From Hymenobacter convexus (GTDB taxonomy: Bacteria; Bacteroidota; Bacteroidia; Cytophagales; Hymenobacteraceae), in assembly GCF_030580955.1 (NCBI RefSeq), contig NZ_JAUQON010000007.1, forward strand, positions 1 to 64,000: a DNA stretch of 64,000 bases, in the 5' to 3' direction. Under the pieces are notes generated by a model. The model searched no databases. It had not been told where the DNA came from and worked only from the letters and a program-made list of their open reading frames with translations. Position numbers and translations under genes: made by a program. Shown here in pieces: positions 48,618 to 57,685 of the stretch. Position 1 is the stretch's first letter, and the number at the start of each line of letters is the position of its first letter.

Positions 48618-49421
48618 ATGGCAAACCAAACCGCCCTCATCACCGGGGCCAGCAGCGGCATCGGCCGCGAGCTGGCCAACTGCTTCGCGCAAGACAAATA
48701 CAACCTCGTCCTCGTGGCCCTGGAGCCCGACCTGCTCGACAAAGCCGCTTCGGAAATCCGCCAGCAGTTCGGCGTCGAAGTCACGACCATTGCCAAGGAC
48801 CTGTTCAAACGCGACGCGCCGTTCGAGGTCTACAACGAAATCAAGCAGAAAGGCACCCAGATTGACGTGCTGGTGAACGACGCCGGCCAGGGCCAGTACG
48901 GCACCTTCGACACCACCGACATCAACCGCGAGCTCGACATCATTCAGCTCAATATTGGCGCCTACGTGGTATTTGCCAAGCTCTACCTGCAGGAATTCAA
49001 GGCCCGCAACGAAGGCAAAATCCTGTTTGTGGGCAGCATTGCGGGCGAGTTGCCCGGCCCGCTGCAAGCGGTGTACCACGGCACCAAAGCCTTCGTGAAT
49101 TCCTTCGTGGAGTCCATTCAGGAGGAAAATAAAGATTCGAACGTAACCATCACCAACCTGTTGCCGGGCATCACGAAGACGGATTTCTTCAACAAAGCCC
49201 ACATGACGCAGGCCAAAAACGTGGCCGAAGGCCAGGGCATGGAACCCGCCGACGTGGCCAAGGAAGGCTACAAAGCCCTGATGAAGGGCGAAGGCCGCAT
49301 CATTGCTGGGGTGATGAACAACGTGCAGGTGGGCTTCAGCAAGGTGATGCCCGACCCGCTGGTGGCCGCTCAGGTGCACAAGCAGAGCGCGCCGGTCGAC
49401 GGCGACGAGAGCGCCCGCTAG
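48618..49421 (+). CDS. Short-chain dehydrogenase/reductase
   Basis: A 267-residue classical SDR. The cofactor motif is TALITGASSGIGRELAN, then LVNDAGQG, and the catalytic YHGTK (Y-x3-K) with a Ser a few residues earlier in VGSIAGELPG. The start is supported by the cofactor motif beginning at residue 6. It uses NAD(H) or NADP(H); the substrate cannot be predicted. A stem-loop that may serve as terminator lies 36 bases after the stop. Confidence 0.92.
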   Translation: MANQTALITGASSGIGRELANCFAQDKYNLVLVALEPDLLDKAASEIRQQFGVEVTTIAKDLFKRDAPFEVYNEIKQKGTQIDVLVNDAGQGQYGTFDTTDINRELDIIQLNIGAYVVFAKLYLQEFKARNEGKILFVGSIAGELPGPLQAVYHGTKAFVNSFVESIQEENKDSNVTITNLLPGITKTDFFNKAHMTQAKNVAEGQGMEPADVAKEGYKALMKGEGRIIAGVMNNVQVGFSKVMPDPLVAAQVHKQSAPVDGDESAR

Positions 49422-49457
49422 CGCATGCCTTATTTATAAATTACTCGCGGAGCAGCA

Positions 49458-49509
49458 AATATCCCCGTTGGCCGAAGTGCAGCAGCGCTTTGGCCGACGA
49501 GGATATTTT
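49458..49509 (+). terminator. Probable terminator of the SDR gene
   Basis: AAATATCCCCGTTGGCCGAAG at its start pairs, with about three mismatches or G-T pairs, with CTTTGGCCGACGAGGATATT before a TTTT run. The loop is TGCAGCAGCG. Confidence 0.6.
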
Positions 49510-49606
49510 AGCTTCATGAGAATTATGCTTTTGACGCGACAACTTTACGGTTTCGCTTCCGTTTTTCGCCTTTTCTTCCCGCTGCGGCCTTTTGGGCGGC
49601 TATTAC

Positions 49607-50545
49607 ATGCGTCTTTTCGTTTTTTCTCCCCTGAGTGCCTCGGCACGCCAATATTTGCAGCGACTCGCGCCGGATAACCTGGAAATTACTTTTTGCAATG
49701 ATTTGCCCACGGAGCAGCAGTTTCCGGCTTTTCAGGAAACGGCGCTGCTGATGGGAAACCCGCCGCCGGCCTGGTTCACGGCGGGCCCGCCGCCGCTGCT
49801 GCGCTTCTGGCAAATCGACTCGGCCGGCTTCGAGCGCTACCGTCATCTGGACTTGCCCATTCCGGTGGCCAACATGGGCGACTTCTTTGCCTGGCCCTGC
49901 GCCGAAACCATGGTGGGCGGCCTGCTGGCCCTCTACCGCCACCTGCCCGAACTGGCCGTGCTCCAATCGCAGAAAAAATGGGTGGGCGGGGCCTTCGTGC
50001 GCAACCGCGCCGGCCTGCTGCGCGGCAAGCGCGTGGTGGTGCTGGGCGCCGGCGCCATTGGGGTGGCCGTCCGCCAGCAGCTCGGCGGCTTCGAGTGCCA
50101 GGTGCAGCTGCTGGCCCGCACCGACCCTTCGGCCCAGCTCCACACCAAAGAGCAGCTGAAGGCCGTGCTGCCCGAAACCGACATTGTCATCAACACCCTA
50201 CCCGGCAGCGCCGACGGCTATTTCTCGGCCGATTTGGTGCAGGCCATGCGCCCGGGCAGCATCTATGCCAGCGTGGGCCGCGGCAATACCACCGATGAAC
50301 CGGAACTGCTGCGTCTGCTGCAAGCCGGCTACCTCGGCGGCGCCGTGCTCGACGTGACGGCCATCGAGCCCCTGCCCGCTGACAACCCGCTCTGGACCCT
50401 GCCCAACGTGCTGCTCACCCAGCACACCGGCGGTGGCCAGGCCCTCGAAGACGAAAGCAAAGTCGACGTCCTGCTCCACAACCTGGAGCAGCTTCGCAAC
50501 GGCCAGCCCCTGGAGAATCTGGTGGAACTGAGTAAGGGGTATTAG
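49607..50545 (+). CDS. D-2-hydroxyacid dehydrogenase family protein
   Basis: A 312-residue NAD-binding dehydrogenase. The Rossmann motif is VVVLGAGAIGVAV (G147-A-G-A-I-G152). Catalytic blocks are SVGRGNTTDE (Arg), DVTAIEPLPADNPLW (Glu) and LLTQHTGGG (His). It is more divergent at the N-terminus than typical glyoxylate or lactate enzymes. The ATG at 49607 fits the domain start; the upstream in-frame codon is not convincing. A family B hairpin lies 20 bases after the stop. Confidence 0.9.
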   Translation: MRLFVFSPLSASARQYLQRLAPDNLEITFCNDLPTEQQFPAFQETALLMGNPPPAWFTAGPPPLLRFWQIDSAGFERYRHLDLPIPVANMGDFFAWPCAETMVGGLLALYRHLPELAVLQSQKKWVGGAFVRNRAGLLRGKRVVVLGAGAIGVAVRQQLGGFECQVQLLARTDPSAQLHTKEQLKAVLPETDIVINTLPGSADGYFSADLVQAMRPGSIYASVGRGNTTDEPELLRLLQAGYLGGAVLDVTAIEPLPADNPLWTLPNVLLTQHTGGGQALEDESKVDVLLHNLEQLRNGQPLENLVELSKGY

Positions 50546-50565
50546 GCAGGATGATAAGAGCGTTT

Positions 50566-50684
50566 GCCCACGCCTGTCATCCTGAGTGAAACGAAGGACC
50601 TTACACCGAAGAACAGCTTGCAGTAATTCGATTGATGCAAACCTGATAAGGTCCTTCGCTCCGCTCAGGATGACAGGCGTGGGC
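50566..50684. repeat. Family B hairpin with extended arms
   Basis: Outer arms GCCCACGCCTGTCATCCTGA and TCAGGATGACAGGCGTGGGC are perfect. Inner GAAACGAAGGACCTTA pairs with TAAGGTCCTTCGCTCC with some mismatches. The outermost seven bases (GCCCACG) are not shared with the other family B copies yet are still complementary. Confidence 0.93.
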
Positions 50685-50703
50685 CCACAATCTTACCACT
50701 CCA

Positions 50704-51657
50704 CTACCGCGGCAGCCATGGCTCCTTTGCCGCGAAAATGGCTTTGAGCGTGTACGATTTGGCTTCCGCGGCCGTCATTTGATACGACCAGCCCACCCGC
50801 CCCGCCGGATTAGCCCCCGGGCCGGACGACTTATACTCCGCGAAATAGGCCGTTTTCTCGTTTTCCGGGTTCTTCCAGTTATCCCAGCCGGGGGCGGCGA
50901 TGTGGCCGCCCATTTCGGTATTGATATACACCACGCGGGCGTTGGGGCGCCAGGGCCGGCCCAGGTACACCTTCTTGGCGCGGGCGGTATCGGCGAGCAA
51001 TTTGCAATTCAAAAACACGAAGCCAAACGTCTGCTGGGGCGGCGTAGAAGCCGCCGTGATGAACGAGTTCTTCTTACTGAGAACGGTGCAATGGTCGAAC
51101 ACGGCCGTACTGGCGCCGAAAATAAAATCCGTCGTGCCCTCAATGTAGCAGTTTTTGAAATACTGCCGGGTGTGGTCGGTGGCCAGAAACAGCACGTCCT
51201 GGTTGCCCACCATGCGGCAGTTGGTGAAGGTGGCGCGGTCGGCCTCCACATGCAGGGCCACGGCCTGGCCGGCGGTGTAGCCTGCCGTGTTTTCAAACGT
51301 CAGGTTTTCGGCCGAAAAGTCGTTGCCTTGCACCAGCACCGAGTGCGAGCTATACGTGTTGTGCCCGCCCGCGTCGCCGGTGTGGTCGTCGAAGGTGAGG
51401 ATGGTGCTGGCCTTGTCCTCGCCCACCAGCCGGATGCACGTTTTGAGGGTGGGCACCACCAGCTTTTCGCGGTAAGTGCCCTTTTTGATGCGGATGGTGA
51501 CGGGCTTTTGCGACTGGTTGGGCACGGCGTCCACGGCTTCCTGCACGGTGCGGTAGGTGCCGGTGCCGTCCTGCGCCACGGTGATGGGGCCGGTTTTCGG
51601 GGCGGTTTGGGCGAAGGCTGGGGTGGCGGCCAACAACGCAAGAATCAGTAGTTTCAT
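50704..51657 (-). CDS. Pectinesterase 1
   Basis: A 317-residue secreted pectin methylesterase (right-handed beta-helix, family CE8). Signal LLILALLAATPAFA, cleavage before QT. Catalytic residues are seen: Q131 (GQAVAL), Q153-D154 (GNQDVLF), D177 (CYIEGTTDFIFG) and R234 with W236 (YLGRPWR). It demethylesterifies homogalacturonan, freeing it for pectate lyases. Its paralogue is encoded just upstream on the same strand, separated by a family D hairpin. No lyase or polygalacturonase gene is in the window. Confidence 0.93.
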   Translation of the reverse strand: MKLLILALLAATPAFAQTAPKTGPITVAQDGTGTYRTVQEAVDAVPNQSQKPVTIRIKKGTYREKLVVPTLKTCIRLVGEDKASTILTFDDHTGDAGGHNTYSSHSVLVQGNDFSAENLTFENTAGYTAGQAVALHVEADRATFTNCRMVGNQDVLFLATDHTRQYFKNCYIEGTTDFIFGASTAVFDHCTVLSKKNSFITAASTPPQQTFGFVFLNCKLLADTARAKKVYLGRPWRPNARVVYINTEMGGHIAAPGWDNWKNPENEKTAYFAEYKSSGPGANPAGRVGWSYQMTAAEAKSYTLKAIFAAKEPWLPR

Positions 51658-51669
51658 TTGGGATGGGAT

Positions 51670-51743
51670 GTAGCGTGGACTCTGCGAGTCCGTGCGTGGC
51701 GGGTGTCGTTCGGGCAAGTGCGGACTCGCAGAGTCCACGCTAC
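51670..51743. repeat. Family D hairpin between the pectinesterase genes
   Basis: GTAGCGTGGACTCTGCGAGT and ACTCGCAGAGTCCACGCTAC are perfect arms; a shorter inner pairing follows. It starts 13 bases from the first codon of pectinesterase 1, ends 3 bases from the stop of pectinesterase 2, and matches 4969-5041. Confidence 0.93.
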
Positions 51744-51745
51744 AA

Positions 51746-52696
51746 CTATTTTGCTTCCGGCTGCCAGCCGTGCAGCACGTTTTCGCGGGTGTATGCTTTG
51801 GCTTCGGTCTCGGTGAGCTGGTGCGACCAGGGCGCGCGGCGGGTGGGCGCGGCGCCGGGGCCGGTTGACTGGTACTCGGCGTAATAGGCCGTTTTCTTGT
51901 TCGACTCTTTATCCCACGGGTCCCAGCCTTCGGGCCGAATCACGGCGCTCAATGCGCAGTTCAGGTACACGGTTTTGGCGTAGGGGCGCCAGGGCCGGCC
52001 CAGGCCGAAGCTGCCCGCCGGGGCGTCGCCGGTGATGCGGCAACGGCTGAACACGTAGCCAAACCGCGCCGTATCGGGCGTGCTGGCGGCCGTCACGAAT
52101 CCGCCTTTTTTGCAGAAAATCTCGCAGTCCTCAAACCACGCCGTGCTGGAGCCGAAGATAAAATCCACGGTGCCTTCAATGTAGCAATTCTTGTAAAACT
52201 GCCGGCTGCCGCGCCCATACGTGTAGAGCGTGTCCTGAAATCCCAGAAACCGGCAGTTCACAAACGCGGCCTTGTCGCCATCAACCCACACGGCCACCGC
52301 CTGCCCCACCGGCCCCGACGAGTTCTGAAACGTCAGGTTCTCGGCCGAAAAATCGGAGCCGTAGAGGTAGCAGCTGGCCGAGCCCGAGGTGCCTTTATCT
52401 TCCCCAAAGATGTTTTTCTTCTGGTTGTAGTCGTCGTAAGTCAGGATGGTTTTGTCCCGGTCTTCGCCAATGATTCTGACCATTTGCTTGGAACCAGCCA
52501 GGATTAATTTCTCCTTATAAATCCCCTTTTTGATAAAGATGGTCGTGACTTTTTTGCGGAAATCCGGCACCGCATTAAAAGCCTCCTGCACGGTGCGAAA
52601 CCGGCCGCTGCCGTCCTGCGCCACCACGAAATCGTAGCCAAAGGCCCGGCCCAACGACAGGCCACTCAGCAGTATTAGCAACAACAGAATCTTCAT
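51746..52696 (-). CDS. Pectinesterase 2
   Basis: A 316-residue secreted pectin methylesterase, paralogue of the downstream gene. Signal LLLLILLSGLSLGRAFG. Catalytic residues: Q132 (GQAVAV), Q154-D155 (GFQDTLY), D178 (CYIEGTVDFIFG), and the LGRPWR arginine. An insertion around residues 92-108 (NQKKNIFGEDKGTSGSASC) is absent from pectinesterase 1. Upstream lies the divergent gene for an outer-membrane protein. Confidence 0.93.
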   Translation of the reverse strand: MKILLLLILLSGLSLGRAFGYDFVVAQDGSGRFRTVQEAFNAVPDFRKKVTTIFIKKGIYKEKLILAGSKQMVRIIGEDRDKTILTYDDYNQKKNIFGEDKGTSGSASCYLYGSDFSAENLTFQNSSGPVGQAVAVWVDGDKAAFVNCRFLGFQDTLYTYGRGSRQFYKNCYIEGTVDFIFGSSTAWFEDCEIFCKKGGFVTAASTPDTARFGYVFSRCRITGDAPAGSFGLGRPWRPYAKTVYLNCALSAVIRPEGWDPWDKESNKKTAYYAEYQSTGPGAAPTRRAPWSHQLTETEAKAYTRENVLHGWQPEAK

Positions 52697-52854
52697 GACA
52701 GCAAGTTAAATCGACCGTAAACCTAGCGGCTGGCAACCCCAAAAGCACGCAATTTCTGCGCAATCGTTGCCGGCCGCGCGGCGGAAAAAGACTTCCGGCC
52801 TTGTGCACTTCTACCCTATCGGGCATCGGCTTCTCAAACCCAAGCCCTTGTCCG

Positions 52855-53781
52855 ATGCGCATTCTGCTACTAATCTGCTGCTCCTTCCTGCTCACACTTC
52901 CAGCTATGGCCCAGAAAACGACTGTTTCGGGCCGGGTTCTGGAGCTCGACAGCACCAAAGACGTCGGGGTAGCGGGCGCTACCATCCTGCAAACCGGCAC
53001 CACCAATGGCGCCTCGTCCGATGCCGAAGGCAATTTCACGTTGACTGTGCCCGGCAGACTGGACAGCGTTGCCCTGACCGTTTCATTTATCGGCTACGTG
53101 CGGCAGCAGGTCTGGATACGGGCGGGCCGTAGCCGCAACATTCGGCTGGCAGTCAATACCCGAGCCATCGTGTGTACCACCATTCTTTACCCTCTTTGTG
53201 AGTTGGGGCTCAGCAGTGGGCTGCGCTATGCGCCATACGGCGGCTCGTTGAGGCTTTACGGGACACGGCTGCTCCATGTGCCCGTGAGCGCCTCGATAAG
53301 CTACCAAACCAATTTCAGAGACAATAACGCGCTACTTGCCAGGCTCACGCTACCTGCGCTCTACCAACGCAGGCGGCTTACAATATCTGAATCCCTTGGC
53401 TACCAACGACTTCAAGCCATCCCCGTTAGCCTCCATTTTCGCAGCTACACCGGTACATTTTCAATCGGCTTGTACCGCATTGGGCCGGTGCGCATGCCAA
53501 CGCTGCTGCTTGGCGGCGGCTACGCCCGCTTGCGGGCGCTACAACCCGAAGCGGCTGCAGAGCGGGCGTCTTTCGGTTACAGCTTCGGCCTGAACCACGA
53601 TTCGTGGCTCCATGCCTTTCACCTTTTTTATAGTGCGCAAGCCACCCGCTGGGATGACTACTGGCAGTTTCAGGGGCAGCTGACGCATGGGTTTGGCTGG
53701 GGGCTGCAAGCCGGCGTAGCGTTCAACCAGCTTCCGCATTATTCGGAAGTTTCGCTAGTGCTAAACCGCACGTTCTTTTAG
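52855..53781 (+). CDS. CarboxypepD_reg-like outer-membrane barrel protein
   Basis: A 308-residue exported protein with signal LLLICCSFLLTLPAMA (cleavage before QK). Residues about 22-105 form a carboxypeptidase-regulatory-like (CarboxypepD_reg) domain: TVSGRVLELDSTKDVGVAGA, then TSDAEG-type loops (SSDAEGNFTL) and VSFIGYVRQQV. The rest is beta-barrel-like with alternating residues and a C-terminal RTFF consistent with outer-membrane insertion. It is much shorter than a TonB-dependent receptor. The start at 52855 was chosen since it begins the signal. Function unknown. Confidence 0.78.
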   Translation: MRILLLICCSFLLTLPAMAQKTTVSGRVLELDSTKDVGVAGATILQTGTTNGASSDAEGNFTLTVPGRLDSVALTVSFIGYVRQQVWIRAGRSRNIRLAVNTRAIVCTTILYPLCELGLSSGLRYAPYGGSLRLYGTRLLHVPVSASISYQTNFRDNNALLARLTLPALYQRRRLTISESLGYQRLQAIPVSLHFRSYTGTFSIGLYRIGPVRMPTLLLGGGYARLRALQPEAAAERASFGYSFGLNHDSWLHAFHLFYSAQATRWDDYWQFQGQLTHGFGWGLQAGVAFNQLPHYSEVSLVLNRTFF

Positions 53782-53833
53782 CCACGCTCGTGCAGTTGGT
53801 GTATTAGCAAATGTTAAGCTTAAGCACACGCAA

Positions 53834-53859
53834 AAAGCCCGGCCAACCGGCCGGGCTTT
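53834..53859. terminator. Bidirectional terminator between convergent genes
   Basis: AAAGCCCGGCC and GGCCGGGCTTT are perfect arms around AACC, between the outer-membrane-protein gene and fabI. Confidence 0.85.
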
Positions 53860-53880
53860 CGCTTTATCAATTAGGTCAGG

Positions 53881-54711
53881 TTACTCCTGCATGCCGGAAA
53901 CCTTCGTCAGCACATCCACGATTTCGGCCGAGATGCCGGTGGTGCTGAAGCCGCCGTCGTGCATCAGGTTCTGCATGGTTACGTAGCGCGTCAGGTCCGA
54001 AAAGAGCGAAATGCAGTAGTCGGCGCAGGCTTCGGCCGGGGCGTTGCCCAGCGGCGACATCATGTCGGCGAAGTTGTAGAAGGCGTCGAAGCCGGTGATG
54101 CCGGTGCCGGCCGTGGTTTTGGTGGGCGACTGCGACACCGTGTTCACGCGCACTTTCTTGAGCTTGCCGAAGCGCTGGCCGTAGCTGCGGGCAATGCTTT
54201 CGAGCATGGCCTTGGCCTGCGTCATATCGGTATAATCGAGGAAAGCACGCTGCGAAGCGATGTAGCTCAGGGCCACAATGCTGCCCCACTCGTTCATGGC
54301 GTCCTGCTTCTCGGCCACGGCCATCATCTTGTGAAACGACATGGCCGACACATCGATGGTTTGCTGGAAGAATTTGTAGTCCAGCTCGCCGTAGTGCTTC
54401 TTTTTGCGGATGTTGGCGCTCATGCCAATGCTGTGCAGCACGAAGTCAATCTTGCCGCCCAGCTTCTCCTGCGCGCCCGAAAAAAGCGCCTCCAGCTCCT
54501 CCGTCGAGGTGGCATCGGCCGGAATAATCGGGGCGTTGCATTCCTCGCTCAGCTTGTTGATTTCGCCCATGCGCATGGCCAGCGGCGCGTTGGTGAGCAC
54601 GAAGCGGGCGCCTTCGGCGTGGGCCCGCTGGGCCACTTTCCAGGCAATGGAATGTTCGTTGAGCGCGCCGGAAATGATGCCGACTTTGCCGGCGAGGAGA
54701 TTGTTAGCCAT
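53881..54711 (-). CDS. fabI: Enoyl-ACP reductase (FabI type)
   Basis: A 276-residue NAD(P)H-dependent SDR-type enzyme reducing trans-2-enoyl-ACP in fatty-acid synthesis. Seen: GIISGALNEHSIAWKVAQ (FabI-type cofactor motif, NE-HSIAW), HSIGMSANI, and the catalytic Y160-x6-K167 in FLDYTDMTQAKAMLES. Compared with E. coli FabI it has an extended loop after residue 98 (NIRKKKHYGEL). It is the last gene of the long minus-strand run; a family C repeat separates it from recN. Confidence 0.92.
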   Translation of the reverse strand: MANNLLAGKVGIISGALNEHSIAWKVAQRAHAEGARFVLTNAPLAMRMGEINKLSEECNAPIIPADATSTEELEALFSGAQEKLGGKIDFVLHSIGMSANIRKKKHYGELDYKFFQQTIDVSAMSFHKMMAVAEKQDAMNEWGSIVALSYIASQRAFLDYTDMTQAKAMLESIARSYGQRFGKLKKVRVNTVSQSPTKTTAGTGITGFDAFYNFADMMSPLGNAPAEACADYCISLFSDLTRYVTMQNLMHDGGFSTTGISAEIVDVLTKVSGMQE

Positions 54712-54747
54712 GGGGTGGTTTGGTGGAATGGTGAGATGTGAGTCGCC

Positions 54748-54928
54748 TGTCATTGCGAGGCAGAGCCGAAGCAATGCGTCCTGTTCTCAGCGACCAGCTT
54801 ATTAGATGCGACAAGCCCAACCGTTGGGTTTGCGGCGGCAAGTTAGCAGTTGGCTTTGTCACATTATCAGGTTGGTCGCTTAGAGCGGACGGATTGCCGC
54901 GTTTCGCTCCACTCCACTCGCAATGACA
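54748..54928. repeat. Family C element upstream of fabI
   Basis: TGTCATTGCGAGGC at 54748 and CTCGCAATGACA ending 54928 are terminal arms; the right arm (CGGATTGCCGCGTTTCGCTC) closely copies that at 3110-3130. The internal part holds further dyads (TCAGCGACCAGC ... GTTGGTCGCT, and CCCAACCGTTGGG). Confidence 0.8.
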
Positions 54929-54938
54929 GACGGCCGCC

Positions 54939-56609
54939 TTATGCCGCCACCTCGCCCCGCAGCGCCAGCAGCTCGCGGGCGCTCTGGAAGGCATTTTCGC
55001 TAGGCTTGGCGCCCGCAATCATGTGCGCAATTTCTTTAATACGGTCCTCCTGGTTCAGCTCACGGATGCGGCTCACAGTGCGGTCGGCCCGGTCTTCCTT
55101 GTACACGAAGTAGTGCACGTCGCCGGCGGCGGCCATTTGCGGCAGGTGCGAAATGGTCACCAACTGGTGTTTCTGCGCCATCTGCTGCATCATGCGGCCC
55201 ACTTTCACGGCAATTTCGCCCGAAATACCGGTATCAATTTCGTCAAATACTATCGTGGGCAGCGCCGTCTTATCGGCCAGCATATACTTGATGCACAGCA
55301 TCAGGCGCGAGAACTCGCCGCCCGATGCGGCCTTGCTCAAGGTTTGAGGCTGAGCGCCTTTGTTGGCCGTGAAGAGGATGTTCACCACGTCGGTGCCGCT
55401 GGCGGCGGGGGCGCCGGTGCTGTGCTGAATCACAATGCGGGCGTTGGGCATGCCGAGGTCGGCCAGCAGCAGGCCCAGCTGTTTCTCGAAGTTCGGAAAC
55501 GACTTGCGGCGGCTTTCCGAGAGCTTGGCGGCCTGCTTGGTCACGGCGGCCAGTGCGGCATCCGAATCCTTACGCAGGCGGTTGATTTCCTTGTCCAGAT
55601 TCAGCACCGAGCTCACTTTCTGGCGCAGCGTGTCGCGCACGGCAATCAGGGCGGGCAGGTCGCGGGCCTGGTGCTTGCGCTGCAAGGTGTAGAGCACGTT
55701 CAGGCGGTCCTGCAGCTCCTCGGCGCGGGCAGGGTCACCTTCGGTGCGGCGCTCGGCCACTTCCACTTCGTCGGCAATGTCGTGCAGCTCAATCAGGCAG
55801 CTTTCCAGCCGCTCGCGTAGCTCCTTGAAATTGTCGGCGTAGTTGGCCACCTGGCCCAGTAGCACCGAAGCATCCTTCATGGTGCCGGTGGCACAGCTTT
55901 CGCTGTCGCGCAGCCCGTGCAGCGCCTGGCTCAGCTTGTACTTGATTTCCTCGGCGTGCTCCAGCTGCTTCACCTCCTGCTCCAGCGCATCCTGGTCTTC
56001 GGTATCGAGGCGGGCCTCTTCCAGCTCGTTCAGCAAAAAGCTGTTGTAATCCAGCTCCTTGCTGGCCTGCGCAGCCTGGCTTTCCAACGCCTGCAAATCA
56101 ACTTCCAGCTTGCGGTACTGCCGGAAAGCGCTGCTGTACATGGTGCGCTGCGGCACCAGCCCGGCGTACAAATCGAGCAGGTTGAGCTGAAAAACCCCGT
56201 CGCCCAGCAGCAGCGTATCGTGCTGCGAGTGGATGTCCATCAGGTTGGCGCCGATTTTCCGCAGGGCTTCCAGCGTCACGGGCGTGTCGTTCACAAAGGC
56301 GCGCGACTTACCGTTCGGGCTGATTTCGCGCCGCAGAATGCAGTGCGCGTCGTAGTCCAAATCTTCCGATTCGAAGATATCCTGCAGTTGGTAGTTGGCA
56401 ATATCAAACTGCCCTTCAATCACGCACTTGCGCTCGGTATCGAACAGCATGCGCGAGTCGGCCCGGTTGCCGAGCAGCAGGCCAATGGCACCCAGCATAA
56501 TGGATTTGCCAGCACCGGTTTCGCCCGTAATAATATTCAACAGCGGCGAAGGACGCAGCTCCAGCTGCTCAATCAGCGCGTAGTTTTTAATCCGTAAATC
56601 GACTAGCAT
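54939..56609 (-). CDS. recN: DNA repair protein RecN
   Basis: A 556-residue SMC-like ATPase acting in double-strand-break repair. Walker A is GETGAGKS (29-36), the long middle part (about 150-375) is coiled coil, then an ABC signature-like block (KAASGGEFSRLMLCIKYML) and Walker B IVFDEIDTGISG. The start is supported by the conserved MLVDLRIKNYALIE. A family A hairpin lies just upstream. Position after coaBC/DUF4835 matches the gene order common in Bacteroidota. Confidence 0.95.
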   Translation of the reverse strand: MLVDLRIKNYALIEQLELRPSPLLNIITGETGAGKSIMLGAIGLLLGNRADSRMLFDTERKCVIEGQFDIANYQLQDIFESEDLDYDAHCILRREISPNGKSRAFVNDTPVTLEALRKIGANLMDIHSQHDTLLLGDGVFQLNLLDLYAGLVPQRTMYSSAFRQYRKLEVDLQALESQAAQASKELDYNSFLLNELEEARLDTEDQDALEQEVKQLEHAEEIKYKLSQALHGLRDSESCATGTMKDASVLLGQVANYADNFKELRERLESCLIELHDIADEVEVAERRTEGDPARAEELQDRLNVLYTLQRKHQARDLPALIAVRDTLRQKVSSVLNLDKEINRLRKDSDAALAAVTKQAAKLSESRRKSFPNFEKQLGLLLADLGMPNARIVIQHSTGAPAASGTDVVNILFTANKGAQPQTLSKAASGGEFSRLMLCIKYMLADKTALPTIVFDEIDTGISGEIAVKVGRMMQQMAQKHQLVTISHLPQMAAAGDVHYFVYKEDRADRTVSRIRELNQEDRIKEIAHMIAGAKPSENAFQSARELLALRGEVAA

Positions 56610-56632
56610 AACCCTTGCGAAAAAAGCGGAAT

Positions 56633-56721
56633 GTCATGCTGAGCGAAGTCGAAGCTTCTCTACCGCCACAGTAAATAATTACTCCTACAATAGAGATGCT
56701 TCGACTTCGCTCAGCATGACG
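56633..56721. repeat. Family A hairpin between DUF4835 and recN
   Basis: GTCATGCTGAGCGAAGTCGA and TCGACTTCGCTCAGCATGAC are perfect arms, with one mismatch further in (GAAGCTTCTC). The variable block here is GAAGTCG/CGACTTC. The loop has the common core GTAAATAATTAC. Confidence 0.93.
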
Positions 56722-56755
56722 TTCTTTTCATTATTTATTCTAATTTGATTCTGAT

Positions 56756-57685
56756 TTATTTAAGCACCGTTTGATATTTTGCCGAATTGCCGGGGTCTAC
56801 TTCCGTCAGCATGGCCACGAGCTGCTGCTTCTGGTTCTGGTCGGAGCTGGTGCGGAAAATATTGGCAATTTCATCGGACTTGGCGTCAAAAAACGCCCGG
56901 GTCAACAACGCGCCGGGGCGCGTAATCACCGCTTTTTGAATGCCCGTGAGGGCCGTCATCACCGAGGCGCGGGCTTCCTCGGGCTTTTCGATGAACACGT
57001 CCATGCCCAGCCGGTAGTAGCTGTAGAGGCCGGTGCGGAAAGCTTCAAGCTGCGGGTCGGTCAGGTTGTCGAGCAGGAAATGGCGCTCGCGCGAGCCCGA
57101 GCCGCGCCAGCCCTCGTCGACTTCGTTGGTGAGGGTTTGGTTGGCCGAATAGTTGACGACGTTGCGCGCCAATTCATAATACGGCGTGCCCCCGAGCCGC
57201 CCAAACGTGTCGCGGTCGATGCCGATGACCAGGTAAGCGTAGTAGCCCAGCAGCGACGCTAGGTTCGACGTGAAGCTGTTTTGCGAGAAGGCAATGGGGT
57301 TTTGGGGCGAGTAGTTGAAGTTGAAGCTGCGGTCGGTGAGGCTGATGACATTGGTTTCGTAGCCGGTGCCGTACACCGGGCGCGTCGAAATCAGGCGCAT
57401 GGTGGCATTGTAGGTGCCGTTTTGCGGGATGGCCGTGATGCCGATGAACATGCGCACCTTGATGCGCTCCTCGGGCCGGTAGGTTTGCGAAGTCCAGGCC
57501 TGCGTGTTGAGCAGGTTGCGAATTTCGTTCTGCATCTGCGTCACCAGCGTGGGGTCGGTGATGGTGACGTTCTGGGTCGTTACCTGCACGTCGGCCTGCA
57601 GCTCCTGCGCATGGGCGGCAGAGCCAGCCAGCAACAGCAGCGCAAACAGAGACAAGGTCGAGCGGAATTTTCGCAACATGAGCAT
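56756..57685 (-). CDS. DUF4835-family exported protein
   Basis: A 309-residue exported protein with a signal peptide (STLSLFALLLLAGSAAHA, cleavage before QE). It matches the DUF4835 proteins found beside coaBC and recN in many Bacteroidota: LQADVQVTTQNVTITDP near the N-terminus, FIGITAIPQNGTYNATMRLI and SLLGYYAYLVIGIDRDTF. Function is unknown; an envelope role is likely. Its first codons overlap the coaB stop by 1 base, so translation is probably coupled. A downstream ATG at 57679 is an alternative start. Confidence 0.85.
   Translation of the reverse strand: MLMLRKFRSTLSLFALLLLAGSAAHAQELQADVQVTTQNVTITDPTLVTQMQNEIRNLLNTQAWTSQTYRPEERIKVRMFIGITAIPQNGTYNATMRLISTRPVYGTGYETNVISLTDRSFNFNYSPQNPIAFSQNSFTSNLASLLGYYAYLVIGIDRDTFGRLGGTPYYELARNVVNYSANQTLTNEVDEGWRGSGSRERHFLLDNLTDPQLEAFRTGLYSYYRLGMDVFIEKPEEARASVMTALTGIQKAVITRPGALLTRAFFDAKSDEIANIFRTSSDQNQKQQLVAMLTEVDPGNSAKYQTVLK

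Noticed and set aside
49468..49677. 69-codon frame before the hydroxyacid dehydrogenase gene
   Set aside because: It runs through a stem-loop and overlaps the true gene start; no start signal or protein-like pattern.
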